A stretch of DNA of 64,000 nt from DSSB01 sp046346845. GTDB taxonomy: Bacteria; UBA10199; DSSB01. Position numbers and translations under genes: made by a program. The notes below the pieces were generated by a model, which saw nothing but the letters and a program-made list of their open reading frames with translations, was not told the origin of the DNA and did not search any database. This document shows, one piece after another, positions 17,083 to 25,382 of this stretch. The DNA lies in contig JAXMHH010000004.1 in the NCBI GenBank assembly GCA_046346845.1, positions 248,001 to 312,000 on the forward strand. Reading direction: 5' to 3'. Numbering within the stretch: the stretch's first letter is position 1; each line of letters starts with the position of its first letter.

Positions 17083-18210
17083 ATGTTCGGCAAACGCCTC
17101 GAGATCTTCCGCCTCTTCGGCTTTCCCATCCGCGTCGACCTCAGTTGGCTGCTGATCCTATTCCTGGTCACCTACAGCCTCGCCAGCGGATATTTTCCCG
17201 TCAACCATCCCGGCATGCCGGTGACGGCCTACTGGGCCATGGCCTTCGTCGCCGCGATCGGCCTGTTCCTCTCCATCCTGTTTCACGAATTGGCGCATTC
17301 CCTGGTCGGACGTCACTATCAATTGCCCATCGATGGGATCACCCTGTTCATCTTCGGCGGGGTCGCCGAGATGCGCGAAGAGGCCGCCTCGCCGCGCGTG
17401 GAATTCCTCATGTCGGTGGTGGGTCCGCTGGCGAGCGGACTGTTGGCCTTGCTCTGCTTCTTCCTCCGGCATTGGGCGGAGCTGCACGAGGTGAACCGGG
17501 GCCTCGAGCTGATCTTCTACTACCTCGGTTTCATGAACTTGATCCTGGCCCTGTTTAACTTGGTGCCGGCCTTTCCCCTGGATGGCGGGCGTATGTTTCG
17601 CTCCCTGCTTTGGGCCCTGAAAAAGGACTACGATTGGGCGACGCGGATCGCCAGCCGGATCGGCTGGGGTTTTGGTTGGCTCTTGGTGGGCTACGGCGGG
17701 TTTCGGCTCGCCACCGGCAATGCCTTCGGCGGCCTTTGGTACATCATGATCGGGTTTTTCCTGAAGCAGGCCTCTAGCGCCAGCGGCGAACAGATCATCC
17801 TGAAACAGCGGCTGGAGCGGGCGCCGGTGACTTCCGTGATGCAGACCCACTTTCCCGAGCTGCATCCCGAGGACCGGATGGCGGAACTGCAATCGAAGCT
17901 GGGCGGTTTGGAGCTCTATTCTCATTATCCCGTGACCGAGGCGGGGACGCTCACCGGCTACTTGAGCCTCGCGCGCCTGCAGGAGCTGAGCGCCGAAGAG
18001 TGGCAGTATGGGCGGGTCTCGCAATTTTTGGAGAGGGACATCGTCAAGCTCAGCATCGACTTCCACAAGAACGCCTGGGATGCCATGGAGGCGATGCGGC
18101 TGGGGCGGGTTTATAACCTGTTCGTCACCCACGACGGGCAGCTGCTCGGACTGATCACCGCCAAGGATCTCCTGTCCCTGGCACAATCCTCGAAGCAAAA
18201 TCCGGCTTAA
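17083..18210 (+). CDS. site-2-protease-like membrane metalloprotease (M50) with CBS pair
   Basis: A polytopic zinc protease of the Rip3/SpoIVFB-like M50 group that would cleave substrates within the membrane. It has 375 residues. HEXXH is in FHELAHSLVG at residues 67-76, within a transmembrane helix. The second zinc-ligand motif NLVPAFPLDGGRMF is near residues 157-170. The C-terminal about 130 residues form two CBS-like modules (VTSVMQTHFPELHPEDRMAE, then the segment ending GRVYNLFVTHDGQLLGLITA), which often sense adenylates and regulate activity. No substrate gene such as an anti-sigma factor is adjacent. Its stop overlaps the convergent surface-protein gene stop (TTAA). Confidence 0.88.
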   Translation: MFGKRLEIFRLFGFPIRVDLSWLLILFLVTYSLASGYFPVNHPGMPVTAYWAMAFVAAIGLFLSILFHELAHSLVGRHYQLPIDGITLFIFGGVAEMREEAASPRVEFLMSVVGPLASGLLALLCFFLRHWAELHEVNRGLELIFYYLGFMNLILALFNLVPAFPLDGGRMFRSLLWALKKDYDWATRIASRIGWGFGWLLVGYGGFRLATGNAFGGLWYIMIGFFLKQASSASGEQIILKQRLERAPVTSVMQTHFPELHPEDRMAELQSKLGGLELYSHYPVTEAGTLTGYLSLARLQELSAEEWQYGRVSQFLERDIVKLSIDFHKNAWDAMEAMRLGRVYNLFVTHDGQLLGLITAKDLLSLAQSSKQNPA

Positions 18211-19364
18211 CGGCGCTTCCGTCGGGCCACGAGGCCGGCGAGGCTGGGGGCCAAGAAGAGCAAGGAACCCAGGACTCCGCTCAGGTCGCTGGCCCCGTGC
18301 AGGGAGCAGGCGCTGGCGCTGCCGGAATCGAGATCGACGGTGGGGCCGGAGGTGTCACCGGGGCTGCTGCCGTTCGAAGTCGGGTCGCAGGCGTTGCCGA
18401 TGCCGTCCTTGTCGTCGTCGGCCTGATCGGCGTTGGAGATCGTCGGGCAATTGTCCGAACCATTGGCCACGGTGTCGCCGTCGCTGTCATTGGGATCCGT
18501 AGGCGGGGCGCTGACCACCGGGGTCTCGATCGGCGTACCGGTGGGGGAGGGCGCCGGGGTCGAGGTCGGGGCCGGAGTGCCGGTCGGCGCCGGGGTCGAA
18601 GTGGGGGCCGGCGTCGGAGTCACATGCGGCGTGGGATGCGGGGTCGGGGTCGGGTGCGGCGTCGGCACGGGCGTTGGGACGTGCTGGCAGGCATCTCCGA
18701 CGCCGTTGTGGTCGCTGTCGGCTTGGTCTTCGTTTTCCACCGCCGGACAGTTGTCGCAGGCGTCGCCCACGTGGTCGCCGTCGCCGTCCAATTGATCGGA
18801 GTTTTTCCGGTCGGGGCAATTGTCGTCCTCGTTGCCGATGCGGTCTTTGTCGGGATCGTCCTCGGCGATGATGATGACCCCGCTGTCGTCCACTTCCAAA
18901 TCGTCCTTTTCTTTGCAGACCGCCTGCTTGACCTTCTTTACGTAGATCTTCATGCCCGAGAGCTTGACCTTATTGGCGTTTACCTTGAAGGCGCAGTCGG
19001 AATCGGGCAGGCCCTCCGCGTGGATCTCGACGTTCAGCGCATCCGAGCCGTCCACGATGAAATTGAGGCCGTCCTCGTCCTTGTCCAAATCATTTTCGTT
19101 GTTCAGGCGGATTCCCGACCCGAGGGTGATGCTGTAGGAGCCTCCGTTGGCGGCGTGGTCGAAGGAGATCTTCTCGGTGCACATGCGGTAGTCGGTACGG
19201 TTGAAGCCTTCCACGACCTTGCGGCGCAGGCTGTTGAAGTCATTGACGTCGTCCGAGGCCGATTTGACGACACAGTAACGGTTGTCCACTTCGGCGTGGG
19301 CCACCGCCACCGCGCAGGCCGAGACCAGGAAGGCACAGACAAAGGCTAGGGATTTCATCCGCAT
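18207..19364 (-). CDS. secreted surface protein with TSP3 repeats, Thr-Pro linker and CSL-type C-terminal tail
   Basis: A 385-residue protein. The ATG at 19364 follows AAAGGAGAG and starts a Sec signal peptide ending VAHAEVDN. The N-terminal domain (NSLRRKVVEGFNRTDYRMCT, then the EKISF strand) is homologous to the paralog at 19575-21506 and recalls the CSLREA-type start of parallel beta-helix proteins. Calcium-binding TSP3 repeats (DNCPDRKNSDQLDGDGDHVG) follow, then a long Thr/Pro/His linker, another TSP3 unit and a C-terminal tail: ACSL, a hydrophobic helix, then ARRKRR. That Cys/hydrophobic/Arg architecture resembles MYXO-CTERM-type sorting signals. Function unknown; probably displayed at the surface. 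Confidence 0.82.
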   Translation of the reverse strand: MRMKSLAFVCAFLVSACAVAVAHAEVDNRYCVVKSASDDVNDFNSLRRKVVEGFNRTDYRMCTEKISFDHAANGGSYSITLGSGIRLNNENDLDKDEDGLNFIVDGSDALNVEIHAEGLPDSDCAFKVNANKVKLSGMKIYVKKVKQAVCKEKDDLEVDDSGVIIIAEDDPDKDRIGNEDDNCPDRKNSDQLDGDGDHVGDACDNCPAVENEDQADSDHNGVGDACQHVPTPVPTPHPTPTPHPTPHVTPTPAPTSTPAPTGTPAPTSTPAPSPTGTPIETPVVSAPPTDPNDSDGDTVANGSDNCPTISNADQADDDKDGIGNACDPTSNGSSPGDTSGPTVDLDSGSASACSLHGASDLSGVLGSLLFLAPSLAGLVARRKRR

Positions 19365-19437
19365 GGCAGGGCTCTCCTTTGGGGTCTTGATGCGGTGCGA
19401 CATAAGACCGGGGAATCCTTGAGGATTCACAAGGGGT

Positions 19438-19463
19438 GTATCGGCAGCGGGCGGCTTTTGTTG
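19438..19463 (-). promoter_or_regulatory. CAAC-N13-GCCGATAC promoter-like motif
   Basis: On the minus strand, CAACA (19463-19459) is followed after 13 bases by GCCGATAC (19445-19438), 74 bases before the ATG at 19364. It is one of six copies of this arrangement in the window, all before accessory genes. Confidence 0.55.
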
Positions 19464-19513
19464 TCAGCCGGCTTCGCCCCGCCTGGGGATTTTTTCAACC
19501 ATTTTTTTTGGGC

Positions 19514-19547
19514 AAAAAAAATCCGCCCCGGGCAGGGCCCGAGGCGG
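19514..19547 (-). terminator. Rho-independent terminator
   Basis: On the minus strand, CCGCCTCGGGC pairs with GCCCGGGGCGG across a short loop (19523-19547, one mismatch), followed by a T8 run (19521-19514). It lies 28 bases beyond the stop of the surface-protein gene at 19575. Confidence 0.85.
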
Positions 19548-19574
19548 AGGAAGGATAACAATCTATCTAATCGC

Positions 19575-21506
19575 CTAGCGCTTCTTCCGCGAACGGAGGC
19601 CGCGATTCAGGGCGAGGAGCAGGCCGAAGCCTCCCGCATAGACCCAAGGCGCCGAGCCGGGGGCAGTGAGCAGGGAGAGGCTGCAGAGGCCGCCGCCACC
19701 GCCGATGGCCGCACCCGGAGGGAGATTCCCCGAGGGATTGCCTTTGCCGTCGCTGCAGGCGTCGCCGCGGCCGTCTTTATTCTTGTCGGCCTGGTCGGCG
19801 TTGGCCACGGTGGGGCAATTGTCGCTGTCGTCATTGGCGCCGTCGTTGTCGGTGTCGGCGTCCAACGGGTCGGTGCCATGGGCCAATTCGTCGTTGTTGG
19901 AGACCCCGTCACCGTCCGCATCGGGATCGCAGGCGTCGCCGATGTGGTCGTGGTCCATGTCCCGTTGGTCGGGATTGCGGACCGAGGGACAATTGTCGGT
20001 GGCGTTGGGGACCCCGTCGCCGTCGTTGTCGGTCGGGTTGGGACCGGGAGTCGCCGTGGCATCGGGCGTCGCCGTCGGCGCGGGAGTGGCCGTGGGCGTC
20101 GGATGCGGGGTGACCGAGGGAGTCGGCATCGGGGTCGCGCCCATTTCGAGCGTCGTCGCCGTCACCGTCTCGGAGAAGAGCCCGGTTTCGAAGGGGCTAA
20201 CGTCTCCCAAGGCCGCGGCCCGGTAGCAATAGGTGGTATTGGGGCTCAGTCCGGTGTCGGTGGTGGAGCCCATGCCCGAGGTTCCGGCGGGGGTCGCGGG
20301 AATGTCGGTGAAGCTATACGGATCGCAGGTAGAGCTGCCGCGCTGCACCTTGATGCCAAACACCCCATCCGGATTCGAGTAGGCGTAGGTCACGAAGATG
20401 GAGCTCTCGGTGAGAGCCGAGGCATGCACGGTCGGGATCGGCAAGGCGAATTCCGGCGTCCGGACCTCGGCGACATTAGAATAGGCCGAGACCTCGGTGC
20501 CTCGCTTCACGCGGACGCGGTAGCAATAGCTGGTCATCTCGGCTACGGTCGAGTCTTGATAGGTCTTGTACTTGCCGTTGACGGTGCCGACCTGGCTGAA
20601 GGTGCCGCAGGCCGCCTCGCTGGAGGCCTTGGTGGCGCGCTCGATCTCGAAGTCATAGTCCTTGTCGGGCAGGGTGGGGGTGACGATCACGCCCGGATCG
20701 ATGACGCCGATGGCGCTCGGGTCGATCGCGGAGAGGACGGGTCCCGCCTGCAGCGCCTTGGTGGTGAGGGGCACATGCAAGAAATCGCTAGGCCGGAACT
20801 TGCCCAGGATGCCGGGGTCAATGTGGATGCCGCCCACCTTGCCACCCGGATTGTAGTTCCACTTCAACAGGACCTTCAGCGAAGAGCTGGTGCTGCTAGG
20901 ATCGACGATCGCGGTCAGCGTGGTCGGCGTCACCAGCGGGGTCACCGTCGGGGTGGGGGTAGGGTGAGCAGTGGGGGTCGGCATGGGGGTCGGTTCCCCG
21001 CCTTGCCCGTTGATCTTCACACCACTGAAATCGTTATTATTGCCCTCGTCGCAGATCACCTTTTTACCTTCCACTTGAGCGGAGGTGGCGGTGATGCTGA
21101 GGTTGGTCATCTTCACCCGGCTGGCATGCAGCGTGATCGCGCAATCGCCCGCCGGGATAGCGGTGACATCGATGGTGCCGCCGGCGCCGTCGACGATCAG
21201 GCCCCAGCCGTCGCCGCAGACTTCGGGCTTGTCCTGGCCCGCGGGGCAGTCGAGGTCTTCTTCATTCTTAATATTGAGGGGGGCGGCCAAATTGACGGTG
21301 ATGCCGGAGGCGAATTGGATCTTCTCGGTGCACATCCGGTACATGGTACGGTTGAAGCCTTCCACGACCTTGCGGCGGAGCTCGTTGAAGGCGGGTTGTT
21401 CGGGATGGTCTTCGCCGGTGAGGACGGTGCAAGTCGTATTGTCGACTTGGGCCATAGCCGTGGAGGTCACGCCGAGGAGCAACAGGGCAAGCATTAAGCG
21501 TTTCAT
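19575..21506 (-). CDS. secreted surface protein with fibronectin-III-like domains, TSP3 repeats and CSL-type C-terminal tail
   Basis: A 643-residue paralog of the downstream gene. The ATG at 21506 starts the signal peptide MKRLMLALLLLGVTSTAMAQ. The N-terminal domain matches the neighbour (NELRRKVVEGFNRTMYRMCT; strand EKIQF). A Thr/Pro linker leads to two or three domains with FN3-like spacing (YCYRVRVKRGTEVSAYSNVA, TTYCYRAAALGDVSPFETGL), a second Thr/Pro/Ala linker, TSP3 calcium-binding repeats (DNCPSVRNPDQRDMDHDHIG), and a tail with GGLCSL, a hydrophobic segment and RSRKKR. The tandem arrangement with 18207-19364 suggests duplication followed by gain or loss of the FN3 block. It has its own terminator. 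The function is unknown, possibly adhesion. Confidence 0.82.
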   Translation of the reverse strand: MKRLMLALLLLGVTSTAMAQVDNTTCTVLTGEDHPEQPAFNELRRKVVEGFNRTMYRMCTEKIQFASGITVNLAAPLNIKNEEDLDCPAGQDKPEVCGDGWGLIVDGAGGTIDVTAIPAGDCAITLHASRVKMTNLSITATSAQVEGKKVICDEGNNNDFSGVKINGQGGEPTPMPTPTAHPTPTPTVTPLVTPTTLTAIVDPSSTSSSLKVLLKWNYNPGGKVGGIHIDPGILGKFRPSDFLHVPLTTKALQAGPVLSAIDPSAIGVIDPGVIVTPTLPDKDYDFEIERATKASSEAACGTFSQVGTVNGKYKTYQDSTVAEMTSYCYRVRVKRGTEVSAYSNVAEVRTPEFALPIPTVHASALTESSIFVTYAYSNPDGVFGIKVQRGSSTCDPYSFTDIPATPAGTSGMGSTTDTGLSPNTTYCYRAAALGDVSPFETGLFSETVTATTLEMGATPMPTPSVTPHPTPTATPAPTATPDATATPGPNPTDNDGDGVPNATDNCPSVRNPDQRDMDHDHIGDACDPDADGDGVSNNDELAHGTDPLDADTDNDGANDDSDNCPTVANADQADKNKDGRGDACSDGKGNPSGNLPPGAAIGGGGGLCSLSLLTAPGSAPWVYAGGFGLLLALNRGLRSRKKR

Positions 21507-21658
21507 ATCTTTCCCTTTCGGTATCACCCAAAGGCCAATTCTGGTCTCAAGAGCCCCTATGAGTCCCAGCTGCGGCCTTAATCTTCGAAAATTAAGGGGT
21601 TTTTCTTCTTTGAGGGTTTTCGCCAAAAATAGGCGAAAGTTGCTTTAAAAATTGGAGG

Positions 21659-21684
21659 CAACTCATGTACAGGGGGGCCGATAA
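21659..21684 (+). promoter_or_regulatory. CAAC-N13-GCCGATAA promoter-like motif
   Basis: CAACT (21659-21663), a 13-base spacer and GCCGATAA (21677-21684). The -10 is identical to the sigma-28 (FliA) consensus, while AAC-N16-CGA recalls ECF promoters. It is 69 bases before the ATG at 21753. Confidence 0.6.
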
Positions 21685-21752
21685 TCCGGGCGAACAGCGA
21701 TTCACGCTTTTGGGGGCACCTTAAGCGCAACCTAGCTTTAAGGAGGCCCCTA

Positions 21753-23414
21753 ATGACCCCCCCTCGTTCTGCGGACGCCGGTACGGCGACCATCCCCTCG
21801 ACTGACGCTTCAGTACCCGCTGATGCCGCCGTGACCGCCGATGCCTCGGCTCCCGCGGACGCCTCCGTTTCGACGGACGCCAGCGCCGCCCCCGATGCCG
21901 GTTCCGGGCCCAATCCCAATCCCTTTCGTTTGCGCATCGCCGTGGAAGGCGGTCCGACCTTCTTGGACATGTCCAATAACGCCGGCTTGGACCATAGCGG
22001 CGGCTACGGGCGCGCCGAAGTCGGCATGGAATTCCGTCCCAACCGGGGGGATAGCGTCTTCGTGCAGGCGAACGCCGGCCTGGATCTGGCTTGGCTGAGC
22101 CGCGGCCTCGGGATGGGCGTGAACAGCTCGCTCAACTATCAAGGCATCTTGCTCAACGGTCGCCTCGGTTACAGCCTGCTCGGCGGCAACCTTCGGCTCA
22201 GCGCTGGCGTGGATCTCGGCGCGGTGCATGTCGGCGCCCCAGAGTGCCGCGATGGGATGAGCTGCGGCGCCCTCTTTACCCGCAATCCTCAATTATTGCC
22301 GATCGACAGCTGGGGCTTTCTGATCCGCCCTGAAGTGGGGATTTCCACCCTGCAAGGCGCCCTCGGGCTCTTTTTCCGCGGCGGTTGGATGATGGGCGTG
22401 AATCCCGCTTTTAACGTGGTGGACGGTCCTTCTTCTTCGCTTAATTTCGGCCTGAACCCCGCTGGTATCGAGGTTGGGATCCAGGTGGATGTCATGTCGT
22501 TGATCGGCCTGTTTACCGGCGGCTCCCGGACCTCGACGGCCCGCCCGGCGGCTCCCGAAGGCCACGGCAGCGGAGGCAGCGCCGAGGCGCCGAATCCTCC
22601 CCCCGCGTCCGAGGGCAATCCGACGCCCCCCCCCGCCTTGACGGGCATTGCCTTGGTCCGCGACCTGCGGCAGCATGCCAATACCTTGCACACCGAGGCG
22701 AATACCGAGGCGGAGCAGGCGGCCACCGCCCGCGCCGCCTTCACCGCCATCACGGCCACCGACGAGGCGGCGATGCGCCGGCGTCGCGTCCAGGCCTTGG
22801 AGGTCTACAACCAGGCCATGGCTGTGATCGAAGACTATAATGGTCTGGGTGAACTGTTGACCCAGGCGCAAACGACCGCCTCCGGCCTGACGGGCGCGGA
22901 CCGCACCGCGGCCAACCGCATCGTCCAGGAGATCACCAACTGGCAGACGGAGTCCCGCCGGCTGGCCACCCAGGCCTATCGCCTGGCCCGTCAGACCGTG
23001 GAAGAATTCAACGGGCTCTCCGGTCACGGAGAAGATATCGCCTTTAGCTTAGTGGATCCGACCCCGGTGTCCGGCGGTGCCACGCCCACGCGGCGCCGGC
23101 GCACTCGTACGGATACCCCGCGTACCGATACCCCGCGCACCGATGCCCCCCGGACCGACGCCCCGCGCACCGATGCGCCTCGGACCGATGCGCCGCGCAC
23201 GGATGCACCGCGTACCGACGCCCCCCGTACGGACGCTCCGCGCACGGATGCACCGCGCAGCGGCGCAGACGCCGGAGTTCCGCATACCGATGCCCCCCGG
23301 ACGGGTGCCGACGCCGGCGCCCCGGTCTTCATCTTCGGAGGAGGCAGGGGAGGCGGCACGACCACGGGCGGGGCCGATGCCGGAGTTCCGACGCGTCGCC
23401 GTCCGGACGAATAA
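21753..23414 (+). CDS. barrel-like protein with helical region and RTDAP repeat tail, no signal peptide
   Basis: A 553-residue protein with a strong ribosome-binding site (AGGAGG) 6 bases before the ATG. Residues 1-50 are low-complexity Ala/Asp/Ser. Residues about 55-250 alternate hydrophobic and polar positions like an outer-membrane beta-barrel (EGGPTFLDMSNNAGLDHSGG, FNVVDGPSSSLNFGLNPAGI). About 300-430 is Ala/Glu-rich and helical, with possible coiled coil. About 450-500 is ten tandem RTD[T/A]P units, then Gly/Asp-rich sequence. It is paralogous to the next gene. Strikingly, there is no N-terminal signal peptide, so either export uses another route or the protein is cytoplasmic. Function unknown. 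A perfect terminator follows. Confidence 0.75.
   Translation: MTPPRSADAGTATIPSTDASVPADAAVTADASAPADASVSTDASAAPDAGSGPNPNPFRLRIAVEGGPTFLDMSNNAGLDHSGGYGRAEVGMEFRPNRGDSVFVQANAGLDLAWLSRGLGMGVNSSLNYQGILLNGRLGYSLLGGNLRLSAGVDLGAVHVGAPECRDGMSCGALFTRNPQLLPIDSWGFLIRPEVGISTLQGALGLFFRGGWMMGVNPAFNVVDGPSSSLNFGLNPAGIEVGIQVDVMSLIGLFTGGSRTSTARPAAPEGHGSGGSAEAPNPPPASEGNPTPPPALTGIALVRDLRQHANTLHTEANTEAEQAATARAAFTAITATDEAAMRRRRVQALEVYNQAMAVIEDYNGLGELLTQAQTTASGLTGADRTAANRIVQEITNWQTESRRLATQAYRLARQTVEEFNGLSGHGEDIAFSLVDPTPVSGGATPTRRRRTRTDTPRTDTPRTDAPRTDAPRTDAPRTDAPRTDAPRTDAPRTDAPRTDAPRSGADAGVPHTDAPRTGADAGAPVFIFGGGRGGGTTTGGADAGVPTRRRPDE
23104..23253 (+). repeat. coding tandem repeat, RTDAP units
   Basis: About ten 15-base units encode Arg-Thr-Asp-(Thr/Ala)-Pro. 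Codons vary between units (cgt/cgc/cgg, acc/acg), so selection seems to maintain the peptide rather than the DNA. Confidence 0.85.
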
Positions 23415-23431
23415 GCGCCGTGATAGCTATT

Positions 23432-23485
23432 GGCTTGGGCCCGGTTTTTTCAGAGGGAAGCCGGGCCCAAGCCCTTTTGTCTTTC
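23432..23485 (+). terminator. Rho-independent terminator
   Basis: A perfect 13-bp stem, GGCTTGGGCCCGG (23432-23444) with CCGGGCCCAAGCC (23461-23473), is followed by CTTTTGTCTTT. It lies 18 bases after the stop at 23414. Confidence 0.88.
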
Positions 23486-23558
23486 CGAAAAAATCCCCGC
23501 AGATCCGCGTGTTTTCAAGCGGCGCGCGGCCCCGCCGACTTGCGTACAAGGTTTTACG

Positions 23559-23583
23559 CAACTATTTCCCCATCTGCCGATAA
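23559..23583 (+). promoter_or_regulatory. CAAC-N12-GCCGATAA promoter-like motif
   Basis: CAACT (23559-23563), a 12-base spacer and GCCGATAA (23576-23583) match the motif before the upstream paralog. Both copies are followed a few bases later by GGCGA. Confidence 0.6.
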
Positions 23584-23760
23584 ATCTAGGCGAGATGCGG
23601 GGGGCACACTGTAGGTCCTAAAGACCTATCTCGTTTTCGTAATTTGGGATTCTTCCCAAAGCCTTCGTAAACACTCCCGCAAAATCGATCAACCCTCGGT
23701 CGCCGACTTCCGTCGGGTGCCGATTTGCGCCTCGGCGCGAAATTGCAGGAGGTTTACGAA

Positions 23761-25248
23761 ATGACGCCACCTAAGCCAGTTGATTCCGCCAAACCGGTGA
23801 CGCCCCCGCCAGCGGACAAACCCGCTGATAAGCCTGTCGAGGCCCCCAAAGTCGAGGCCAAGGCCGAAGTGAAAGGCGATGCTGGCGCTGCCGTACCCTC
23901 CTTTTGGACTGATCCTAGCAGCTATTCCCTGAAATTGGACTTTGGCTACGGCGCCCAGGATTTCGGCAACGACCAAGGCATGGACCACAGCGGATTCCGC
24001 TTCAAGGGCGCCGCGGGTTTGATGTTCCGCTTGGCCGACGACCGTTTGCGCATTCCCCTGCGCCTGTTCTACGGTCACCAGACTTTGAACAAGGACCTGG
24101 GCCAAGGCGTCGAGAGCACCGCCTCCGTCAATTCCTTCGGCATCGAGAGCGGTGCCGGCTACGCCTTCCATCCCACCTGGTTCTCCGCCTACGGCCTGCT
24201 GGGCTTGGGCCTCGGCCACTATAGCGCCCCCGAATCCCGCGACGGGATGAAGGGCGCCGAGTTCAACAAGAATCCCTTGCTCTTTCCCATGAGCAGCACC
24301 GGTTTTCTCATGAACATCGGCGCGGAGCTCTGCACCTGGTACGACGCGGTCTGCTTGAACGGCGGCTACACCAAGACCTTCGGCGTGAACCCCACGCTGG
24401 ACGTGGTCGACGGTCCTTCCTCGGCGATGGGCCTGAACCCTGGCGGTTTCTTCGTGGGCGGCGGCATTGACATCATGCGCGTCGTCGACAACATCCGCGG
24501 CGGCGGCGTGGCCAAGCCTCGGGCCAAAGTGGAAGAGAAGGCCGAGGGCGAGAAGCCGGCCGACGCCGGTAAGCCGGCGGATGCTGGTAAACCGGGCGAT
24601 GCCGGTAAGCCGGCGGACGCGGGTAAGCCGGGAACGGACGCGAAGGGGGGCGCGGCCCCAACCTTGACGGGCGTCGCCCTCTTCGAGACGCGCCGCGATG
24701 AGAACAAGAAATACGCCGAGCAGGCCAAGAAGGCGGCTGATGCGGCGAAGTCCGACCTCGACATCGTGAAATTGGGCTCGACCGATGCCTCTAAGGCGAA
24801 GGCCATGGCCACCGACGCGGTCGCTTCCTTCCGCATCGCCCTCGAGGCAATGAACAACGCCAACGCCGTGGTCGCCGAGCTGGAGAAGCAGGTGGGCGGC
24901 ATGAGCGGGGACGACAAGGCCAAGGCCGAGGCCGCCTTGAAAGAGGCGCGCAAGTCGGCGGACGAGGCCAACAAGTCGGCTCGGGACGCCTGGGATTCGG
25001 CCTCGGCGGCCGTGAAGGCCTACGACAAGAAGCGCGGCAGCGAGAGCCCGGTGGATTTCCCGGATACCAAGCCGGCGGCCCAGGGTTCGGCTCCCAAGCC
25101 GGCCTATACCGGCCCGAAGACGCCGCCTCCTCCCAAGAAGGATACCCCTCCTCCGAAGAAGGATGAGACGAAGAAAGACGAGACGAAGAAGGATCCTCCT
25201 CCTCCCAAGAAGGATCCTCCCAAGGGCGGAACCACCCCCGACTTTTAG
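23761..25248 (+). CDS. barrel-like protein with Ala-rich helical region and Lys/Pro tail, no signal peptide
   Basis: A 495-residue paralog of the preceding gene. The ATG at 23761 follows GGAGG at good spacing; the in-frame start at 23725 lacks this. Residues 1-45 are Pro/Lys/Ala-rich. About 55-245 is a beta-rich barrel-like domain sharing GMDHSGF and VVDGPSSAMGLNPGG with the paralog. About 265-295 has DAGKPA/G repeats. About 310-430 is a long Ala/Lys helical, coiled-coil-like segment. The tail is PPPKKD repeats. No Sec signal is visible. The helical region in both paralogs begins after the same LTG.AL anchor (ALTGIALVRDLR, TLTGVALFETRR). Function unknown. Confidence 0.76.
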   Translation: MTPPKPVDSAKPVTPPPADKPADKPVEAPKVEAKAEVKGDAGAAVPSFWTDPSSYSLKLDFGYGAQDFGNDQGMDHSGFRFKGAAGLMFRLADDRLRIPLRLFYGHQTLNKDLGQGVESTASVNSFGIESGAGYAFHPTWFSAYGLLGLGLGHYSAPESRDGMKGAEFNKNPLLFPMSSTGFLMNIGAELCTWYDAVCLNGGYTKTFGVNPTLDVVDGPSSAMGLNPGGFFVGGGIDIMRVVDNIRGGGVAKPRAKVEEKAEGEKPADAGKPADAGKPGDAGKPADAGKPGTDAKGGAAPTLTGVALFETRRDENKKYAEQAKKAADAAKSDLDIVKLGSTDASKAKAMATDAVASFRIALEAMNNANAVVAELEKQVGGMSGDDKAKAEAALKEARKSADEANKSARDAWDSASAAVKAYDKKRGSESPVDFPDTKPAAQGSAPKPAYTGPKTPPPPKKDTPPPKKDETKKDETKKDPPPPKKDPPKGGTTPDF

Positions 25249-25275
25249 TCGGTCTTGGAAAAAATTTATCGCCAC

Positions 25276-25316
25276 AAAACCCTGTCCCGATTCGTCGGGA
25301 CGGGGTTTTTATTTTT
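25276..25316 (+). terminator. Rho-independent terminator
   Basis: AAAACCCTGTCCCGA (25276-25290) pairs with TCGGGACGGGGTTTT (25295-25309) across a TTCG tetraloop, followed by TTTTTATTTTT. The flanking A and T runs make it potentially bidirectional, also serving the convergent patatin gene. Confidence 0.88.
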
Positions 25317-25382
25317 GGGCAAGGGCGTGAGAAACGGCTGGGCGCCGGCGATTCTCGATAAAGTCGGGAAAGAAAAGCGGGG

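Larger units (their letters stand above)
23415..23760 (+). other. intergenic region between barrel-like paralogs
   Basis: A 346-base gap holding the terminator at 23432-23485, the promoter-like motif at 23559-23583, a short hairpin (GCGC-CTCG-GCGC near 23728) and AGGAGG just before 23761. The roughly 178-base leader after the motif shows no recognisable riboswitch. Confidence 0.6.

Noticed and set aside
19395..21497. A 700-codon plus-strand frame opposite the FN3/TSP3 surface protein
   Set aside because: The opposite frame has a signal peptide, homology to its neighbour and a downstream terminator. This one is Gly/Arg/Val low complexity.
23104..23253. Short tandem units that might suggest a CRISPR-like array
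   Set aside because: The units are 15-base coding repeats (RTDAP) in frame, with no unique spacers.
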